NCBI RefSeq assembly: GCF_946479975.1
Contig: NZ_CAMLIX010000021.1
Location: 1 to 36,855, forward strand
Direction of reading: 5' to 3'
Source of the DNA: an uncultured Flavobacterium sp.
GTDB taxonomy: Bacteria > Bacteroidota > Bacteroidia > Flavobacteriales > Flavobacteriaceae
Length of the DNA: 36,855 nt
Both the position numbers and the translations under genes were made by a program. Below the pieces are notes generated by a model, which was given only the letters and a program-made list of their open reading frames with translations, was not told where the DNA came from and made no database searches. Below are positions 32,705 to 36,855 of the stretch, in pieces. The number at the start of each line of letters is the position of its first letter. Position 1 is the first letter of the stretch.

Positions 32705-32781
32705 AATTGTTTAATTAATATTACTAATTGCTATTACAAAGTATAAAATTATATATAAAAAACAACAAATTCACAAAAAAA

Positions 32782-33936
32782 TTAACTTTTTATTAATCCG
32801 TTAACAAATTTAACATTTTTATTTAAATAAAAATCTGCTTTTTGACCCACTTTAGGAAAATTTGCCAAATCATCGTAATATTCTTCGCCTTTTGCGTCAT
32901 ATTCATAATGTCCGAAGTAATTTTCCAACTCGCCTACTTCAGCAATGTATGCATTAAAATGAATCGTATTTTCGATTAATTCCTCTTTGTATTGAGCGAC
33001 AAAATTCGTAATAATTTCGATACCATCATAATTTATTTTGACATTTTTATACATAAAATCATAAAAAACCACGTTATTTTGTGAAATATTCAAATATTCG
33101 CCAAATCGATTCTCAACTAAATCGTTTTCGGAAATTAATTTGAAGCTCAAAATTAACGAGAAAAATATGTATTTTCTGGTAATTTCCCTTTCATAGTCGC
33201 CTTGATAATGTCCCGCTTCAAATAAAATGGTTGGAACTCCTAAAAATTGAAAAGTATCTCCAATACAATTAATATTAAAAGAGTCATCAAAACGTCCTAC
33301 TTGACCTGGAATAAATTCTTGCAATACCTTATTGATTCCTGCAATAATATTAATGGCTTTTAGTCTGTTTTCATTCACTTCTCTTCCTTCATTATAAGAA
33401 GGTGCTAAAAAAGATACAGTTGCTGGTTTACCTGTCGTTCCTGCGCCAAATATGGTGCGCTGATCGTGAAGATTAAAACAGTAATGCGGTTTAAAGTTTT
33501 CGAATACATTTCGCAAAACATTACTCTCTGGCTGTGTAAGATCTTGTGAGTCTCTATTTAAGTCAATTTCATTTGCATTGGCTCGCGTGTATAATCGTGC
33601 ACCGTCGGGATTTAATATAGGTATGCATAAAAAGGTAAAAGTCTCCAGCATTCTTTTTGCAAAATCTGTTTCTCCATTTATTAAATTAATGAAATCAAAT
33701 AATGCTTTTGTAGTAGTGCTTTCGTTCCCGTGCATTTGCGACCATAAATAAATACGAGTTGCGCCTGTACCAATTTGGTAACTATATATGTGTTCTCCTA
33801 AAACCGATTGACCAATAATTTGAACTTGATTATCCGTATTCAGTTTATCTAATAGAGGTTTAATATGATCTAAAGTCAAATATCTTCCAGAGATTGTTGT
33901 CTCCTTATACTGTGTAAAAAGTTGTTCTAAATTCAT
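32782..33936 (-). CDS. M14 family zinc carboxypeptidase-like protein, cytoplasmic
   Basis: A 384-residue metallopeptidase with no signal peptide. Zinc ligands are H69 and E72 (QMHGNEST) and H157 (FNLHDQR). NPDGARLYTRANANEIDLNRD carries substrate-binding Asn and Arg, and catalytic E240 is in TILFEAGH. These match M14 peptidases acting on C-terminal residues or on peptidoglycan peptides. Lack of export suggests action on cytoplasmic peptides or muropeptides. It is transcribed divergently from an XRE regulator, and three operators lie at its promoter, so it is the most likely target of that regulator. Confidence 0.87.
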   Translation of the reverse strand: MNLEQLFTQYKETTISGRYLTLDHIKPLLDKLNTDNQVQIIGQSVLGEHIYSYQIGTGATRIYLWSQMHGNESTTTKALFDFINLINGETDFAKRMLETFTFLCIPILNPDGARLYTRANANEIDLNRDSQDLTQPESNVLRNVFENFKPHYCFNLHDQRTIFGAGTTGKPATVSFLAPSYNEGREVNENRLKAINIIAGINKVLQEFIPGQVGRFDDSFNINCIGDTFQFLGVPTILFEAGHYQGDYEREITRKYIFFSLILSFKLISENDLVENRFGEYLNISQNNVVFYDFMYKNVKINYDGIEIITNFVAQYKEELIENTIHFNAYIAEVGELENYFGHYEYDAKGEEYYDDLANFPKVGQKADFYLNKNVKFVNGLIKS

Positions 33937-33949
33937 TGTGTTTTGATTA

Positions 33950-33965
33950 GTTTACAAAAGTAAAC
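33950..33965. promoter_or_regulatory. XRE operator 1, covers the carboxypeptidase -7 element
   Basis: GTTTACAAAAGTAAAC is a perfect 6+6 palindrome. It contains minus-strand TACTTTTG (33955-33962), a TAnnTTTG element about 15 bases from the carboxypeptidase start, so binding would block that promoter. Confidence 0.65.
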
Positions 33966-33974
33966 ATCTTTATT

Positions 33975-33988
33975 TTTACAATTGTAAA
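33975..33988. promoter_or_regulatory. XRE operator 2
   Basis: TTTACAATTGTAAA is a perfect palindrome, centred 24 bases from operator 1. Confidence 0.65.
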
Positions 33989-34007
33989 TTATTTAAAAGT
34001 GTGAAAA

Positions 34008-34021
34008 TTTAGAAATGTAAA
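34008..34021. promoter_or_regulatory. XRE operator 3, degenerate
   Basis: TTTAGAAATGTAAA has one mismatch in the left arm, centred 33 bases from operator 2. Confidence 0.45.
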
Positions 34022-34171
34022 CAGTTATTTTAGTTCAGGTAATTATATTTGTAATCAATGCATTGACAAATGTTATCACTTTAGATATTTAATAGCAATT
34101 TACTTTATATCAATTAGTTGTAATTATTCAATTAAAATAAAACTTTAATACTTATACTATATATTTTCTAA

Positions 34172-34185
34172 TTTACATCTGTAAA
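34172..34185. promoter_or_regulatory. XRE operator 4
   Basis: TTTACATCTGTAAA, just upstream of the TTG (34187-34189) of the xre promoter. Confidence 0.62.
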
Positions 34186-34186
34186 A

Positions 34187-34217
34187 TTGCAATAGTCAAT
34201 CTTTTTGTTTACATTTG
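34187..34217 (+). promoter_or_regulatory. Promoter of the XRE gene
   Basis: TTG at 34187-34189, a 20-base spacer and TACATTTG at 34210-34217 fit the Bacteroidota consensus. The -7 element lies within operator 5. Confidence 0.6.
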
Positions 34218-34221
34218 TAAA
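34208..34221. promoter_or_regulatory. XRE operator 5, covers the xre -7 element
   Basis: TTTACATTTGTAAA is a TTTAC-N4-GTAAA site that includes the TACATTTG promoter element. Centre is 36 bases from operator 4. Confidence 0.65.
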
Positions 34222-34242
34222 TAGCTTTTTTTAAAACAATAA

Positions 34243-34256
34243 TTTACAATGGTAAA
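34243..34256. promoter_or_regulatory. XRE operator 6, covers the xre start codon
   Basis: TTTACAATGGTAAA spans the ATG at 34249-34251; centre is 35 bases from operator 5. Binding would block elongation or initiation of the xre transcript. Confidence 0.62.
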
Positions 34257-34701
34257 CATAGACGATTTTGTAAAGAGACTTGAAATTGTAATGGATTATT
34301 ATAGTTTAAGTACTTCTGCTTTTGCAGATAAAATTGGCGTACAGCGATCAAGTATGTCTCATCTTTTATCTGGTAGAAACAAACCTAGTTTAGATTTTGT
34401 AATGAAAATTTTAGAAGTTTTTCCAGATGTAGATCTGTATTGGATACTTCTTGGAAAAGGAAATTTCCCTAAAACGAACGATGAAGTTTCTCCACAAATT
34501 GCAAAACAAACCTCTCCTATTCTATCTAATGCAAATTTTGGAGAAGATCTATTTTCAACAACTGAAGTAAAAGAACAAAAAATAGCAGAACCAAAAATTG
34601 TCTCAGAAGTAAAAAACTCCAATTTTAATTTTGAAAACGAAGAAATTGAAAAAATCGTAATTTTTTATAAAAACGGAACTTTTAAAGCTTATTCATCTTA
34701 A
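34249..34701 (+). CDS. XRE family helix-turn-helix regulator
   Basis: A 150-residue protein. Residues 1-70 are a Cro/CI-type HTH: FVKRLEIVMDYYSLSTSAFADKIGV is followed by recognition helix QRSSMSHLLSGRNKPSLDF and DLYWILLGKGNF. The remaining 80 residues are polar, Lys/Glu-rich and probably flexible, ending IVIFYKNGTFKAYSS, perhaps a short dimerisation segment. No S24 peptidase domain. It is divergent from the M14 carboxypeptidase, with six TTTAC-N4-GTAAA sites between them, one across its own start codon, so autorepression is expected. Confidence 0.85.
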   Translation: MVNIDDFVKRLEIVMDYYSLSTSAFADKIGVQRSSMSHLLSGRNKPSLDFVMKILEVFPDVDLYWILLGKGNFPKTNDEVSPQIAKQTSPILSNANFGEDLFSTTEVKEQKIAEPKIVSEVKNSNFNFENEEIEKIVIFYKNGTFKAYSS

Positions 34702-34773
34702 AATAAAAAATAGCGCATATTTGAATCTAGGTAAAGAAAATTTTCAAATACGCGATTCTCACGAATTACAAAA

Positions 34774-34804
34774 AAAGCCTGATTCAAAATCTGAATCAGG
34801 CTTT
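34774..34804. terminator. Bidirectional hairpin terminator
   Basis: A perfect 13-bp stem, AAAGCCTGATTCA with TGAATCAGGCTTT, and a 5-base loop. It lies between the convergent xre and propeller-lipoprotein genes. Confidence 0.85.
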
Positions 34805-34827
34805 CTGTTAATTATATTGATGTAAAA

Positions 34828-35832
34828 TTATTTTCTTAAAACAAATACAGAAGTAACTCCTGCTTCTACTCTTACATTAGACGGAGCAAAATCTCCAGAT
34901 GCAGTTGGATAAGTATAAGTTAGAACTTCTCCGCCGGCATTCAATCTTTCGGCAACATAAATCTTTTTTGTTACTTGATCATAAGCAACATCAACTGGGT
35001 TTCCTAAAAGTGAATTTGGACCATAAATTCTTATTTGACTCGTTTGTGCAATTGTTCCCGCTGCGGCAGTAGAACTAAATACAGAGGTGAAATTTTTTAT
35101 AAAAATTAATCCACCATCTGTTCCAGAAGTTGCGCTTCCAACATCAGTAAGAATCATAGTATCATCTGAAGCAGAATATGTAATTCCGTGAGAACGAACC
35201 AAGCCCGCAATGGTAACTCTTTTTGTTGCTGTAATATTTCCAGATGCGTTTTTCATATAATCCTTAAACAAAACAATATCACCTGTTAAGTCGGCAACGG
35301 CATATAGATCATTTCCATTCAAATGAATTCCCCATAACTTAAAATCGGTTGTAAATGTTTTGACTAAAGTAAAACCAGTGGCAGTTTTATTATAAACAAA
35401 AAGTTTATTGATCATACCGTTTGAAGCCAGCTGATCCTGTGCAACAATAACAACATCACCAGAAACAGCAGTTTCTCTTGCATTGTTAAATTCGGTACTC
35501 AAACCACTCAAAGTCAACTTTAAATTATCTGTTCCTGCTTTAACTGCCTCTTTTATTCCGGTGTACGTTTCTAGTTTATTATTAGTTCTAGAAGCAACGA
35601 TAACGGCATCAGTATCAATATTATAAGATATTCCCTCAGCATCAAGTGATGCTATAGTAAAAGATTTTACTGTAGCAGAAGAGGATAATAAATCTTGATA
35701 CGTAATTTTTCCAGAAGTATTACTAGATGTCAATAATACGGCTTCGGCAGAATTGTTTTTCTCAGAATCACTACTGTCACACGACGAAAGAATTAATACT
35801 AAAAAGGCTGATGTAATAAATAAATTTTTCAT
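34828..35832 (-). CDS. Hypothetical lipoprotein, propeller-like repeats
   Basis: A 334-residue protein with a lipoprotein signal (lipobox ILSSC, about residue 18) and a Ser/Asp-rich linker. The mature part shows about five to six repeated strand units, for example VVIVAQDQ, KLFVYNK, LWGIHLNGNDLYAVAD, SHGITYSASDDTMILTD and GNPVDVAYDQVTKKIYVAE. These resemble blades of an NHL/SMP-30-like beta-propeller that reads out ordered values. No catalytic or binding site is recognised. It is transcribed alone. Confidence 0.7.
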   Translation of the reverse strand: MKNLFITSAFLVLILSSCDSSDSEKNNSAEAVLLTSSNTSGKITYQDLLSSSATVKSFTIASLDAEGISYNIDTDAVIVASRTNNKLETYTGIKEAVKAGTDNLKLTLSGLSTEFNNARETAVSGDVVIVAQDQLASNGMINKLFVYNKTATGFTLVKTFTTDFKLWGIHLNGNDLYAVADLTGDIVLFKDYMKNASGNITATKRVTIAGLVRSHGITYSASDDTMILTDVGSATSGTDGGLIFIKNFTSVFSSTAAAGTIAQTSQIRIYGPNSLLGNPVDVAYDQVTKKIYVAERLNAGGEVLTYTYPTASGDFAPSNVRVEAGVTSVFVLRK

Positions 35833-35914
35833 ATGTATAATTTTAGAAAGTTAATTATACTTACGAAAAAAATGTTAAGTAGGTTTTAAGAAATAAATTT
35901 CCAGTTCTTTTTAG

Positions 35915-36466
35915 TTAGAAAGAATAGGCATTTTCAGGAATTTTACCCACAACATCTTTATAATGATTTTTTAAAATTTCAAAATCTGCTTCATAATTTC
36001 CTGTAGGAAAAAATGGTTCACCAAAGTTTACTTCTTTTTTGCCCCAGTCAAATGTTACGGGAACAATTGGTACATTCGCTTTAAGCGCGATAAAATAAAA
36101 TCCGGTTTTTAATTCGTTAACTTTTTTTCGAGTTCCTTCGGGAGCAACTGCAAGACGAAAAGTTTCCTTTCGTTCAAAAATTTTTGCAATAGAATCTACT
36201 TTGTTTAAACCGCCCGAACGATCTAGAGGTTCTCCGCCCACGCTTCTGAAATAATAACCAAATGGAAATCGAAATAATTCTTTCTTTCCAACCCAATTCA
36301 TTTGCAGTCCAGAGATTCCGCGGGTAAAAAGTCCGATATAAAAATCATGATTACTCGTATGAGGCATCACCATTAAAATACATTTTTTTACTTCAGCATT
36401 TTTCAATCCTACTATTTTCCAGCCCATTAGCTTAAAAAATAAAAATTTGTACAATAGTTTTTTCAT
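35915..36466 (-). CDS. Lysophospholipid (1-acylglycerol-3-phosphate) acyltransferase-like protein
   Basis: A 183-residue PlsC-type acyltransferase. HX4D is H36-TSNH-D41, the catalytic pair, and PEGTR lies at 109-113. An N-terminal hydrophobic stretch (about residues 5-20) suggests membrane association. It is shorter than the usual 240-residue PlsC and may act on a different acceptor, such as ornithine or other lipids. It is divergent from the spermidine-synthase-like gene with a 64-base gap. Confidence 0.82.
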   Translation of the reverse strand: MKKLLYKFLFFKLMGWKIVGLKNAEVKKCILMVMPHTSNHDFYIGLFTRGISGLQMNWVGKKELFRFPFGYYFRSVGGEPLDRSGGLNKVDSIAKIFERKETFRLAVAPEGTRKKVNELKTGFYFIALKANVPIVPVTFDWGKKEVNFGEPFFPTGNYEADFEILKNHYKDVVGKIPENAYSF

Positions 36467-36506
36467 TAATGACTTATAATTTGGTGCAAAATAAAAGATT
36501 TAATGC

Positions 36507-36514
36507 TAAATTTG
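36507..36514 (+). promoter_or_regulatory. Possible -7 promoter element of the spermidine-synthase-like gene
   Basis: TAAATTTG matches TAnnTTTG and gives a leader of roughly 13 bases. TTG lies 23 bases upstream. Confidence 0.38.
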
Positions 36515-36530
36515 AGTAAAAGCATAAAAA

Positions 36531-36855
36531 ATGATTCGAAAATTTTTCAGTTATATAATTCCAATAAAAGTATTTAAAAAGAAATCTGCCCGAAGTAAAA
36601 TGATCGAAATAACCTGGGCAAACGGCGAATTGGTTTTAGACACTGAAAACACCAATTATTCTTATGGAAGTTTACAGCGCATTTTAAGATACGGACTTCG
36701 AAATATTGGTTATGAAAATATTTTAAAAATGGATCATATTTTATTGCTGGGCGTTGCAGGCGGAAGTGTCGTAAAAACATTAGTAGATGAAATTGAGTAT
36801 AAAGGAAAAATAACCGGAGTAGAAATTGATCCAGAAATGATTCAGATTGCAAATG
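36531..36855 (+). CDS. Spermidine synthase-like SAM-fold protein, 3' end outside the window
   Basis: The frame from the ATG at 36531 is open to the last base (108 codons). NYSYGSLQRILRYGL is followed by HILLLGVAGGSVVKTL, the SAM/dcSAM-binding loop, and TGVEIDPEMIQIA, the acidic ribose-binding strand, as in spermidine-synthase-like methyltransferase-fold proteins. The aminopropyltransferase-specific region is cut off, so true polyamine synthesis cannot be told from a methyltransferase-like paralogue. It is divergent from the acyltransferase. Confidence 0.75.
   Translation, partial: MIRKFFSYIIPIKVFKKKSARSKMIEITWANGELVLDTENTNYSYGSLQRILRYGLRNIGYENILKMDHILLLGVAGGSVVKTLVDEIEYKGKITGVEIDPEMIQIAN

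Noticed and set aside
1..36855. CRISPR array, insertion sequence, prophage or integrative element genes
   Set aside because: No regularly spaced repeats, no transposase, integrase or phage structural genes are visible; the only mobile-like unit is the tRNA/GIY-YIG block.

Overview
The window looks like chromosome from a Flavobacterium-like member of the Bacteroidota. This rests on strongly AT-rich DNA, starts without Shine-Dalgarno sequences, promoter elements of the Bacteroidota type (TAnnTTTG, in one case with TTG exactly 19 bases upstream), many short lipoproteins with an SC or GC lipobox, and many simple hairpin terminators between convergent genes. I see no prophage, integrase, transposase, CRISPR array or rRNA.

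Layout. Positions 1-8.1 kb hold small housekeeping and stress genes: DUF4256 (cut by the left edge), DUF2200, two VOC proteins, a hexapeptide acetyltransferase, a type I methionine aminopeptidase, an SDR oxidoreductase with a Crp/Fnr-type regulator, a lipoprotein, a reduced endonuclease V, a class-C-type serine hydrolase and a Mesh1-like HD hydrolase. Positions 8.1-13.7 kb are more accessory: two AT-rich orphan genes (one a membrane-anchored SUKH-like protein), a second serine hydrolase and a large solitary arylsulfatase. Positions 13.8-14.45 kb hold an intact tRNA-Val(UAC), a small GIY-YIG nuclease gene and a damaged tRNA-like copy whose sequence supplies the nuclease stop codon. Positions 14.7-27.3 kb are core-like: ABC exporter, proline dehydrogenase, an O-antigen ligase/TPR gene, aroB, a short arginine decarboxylase, a deoxyhypusine-synthase-like enzyme, an Asp-rich protein and RecQ. 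Positions 27.3-36.9 kb hold an astacin-like lipoprotein with two B-lectin domains, DinB, PEP carboxylase, an Lrp/AsnC regulator, an M14 carboxypeptidase divergent from an XRE regulator, a propeller-like lipoprotein, an acyltransferase and a spermidine-synthase-like gene cut by the right edge.

How the genes connect. Three points stand out. (1) The XRE/M14 intergenic region carries six TTTAC-N4-GTAAA operators (one degenerate) in two clusters of three, one at each divergent promoter and overlapping the -7 elements. (2) The Crp/Fnr-type regulator and the adjacent SDR gene each have a TTTGyCATTTGGCAAA palindrome at exactly the same distance from a -7-like element, which suggests an autoregulated class-II-type circuit. 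(3) The tRNA-Val / GIY-YIG / tRNA-remnant arrangement looks like a minimal tRNA-associated mobile or homing unit. Arginine decarboxylase followed by a DHS-like enzyme suggests polyamine metabolism, but no agmatinase lies beside them. All functional calls come from reading motifs in the translated sequence; no database search was run.
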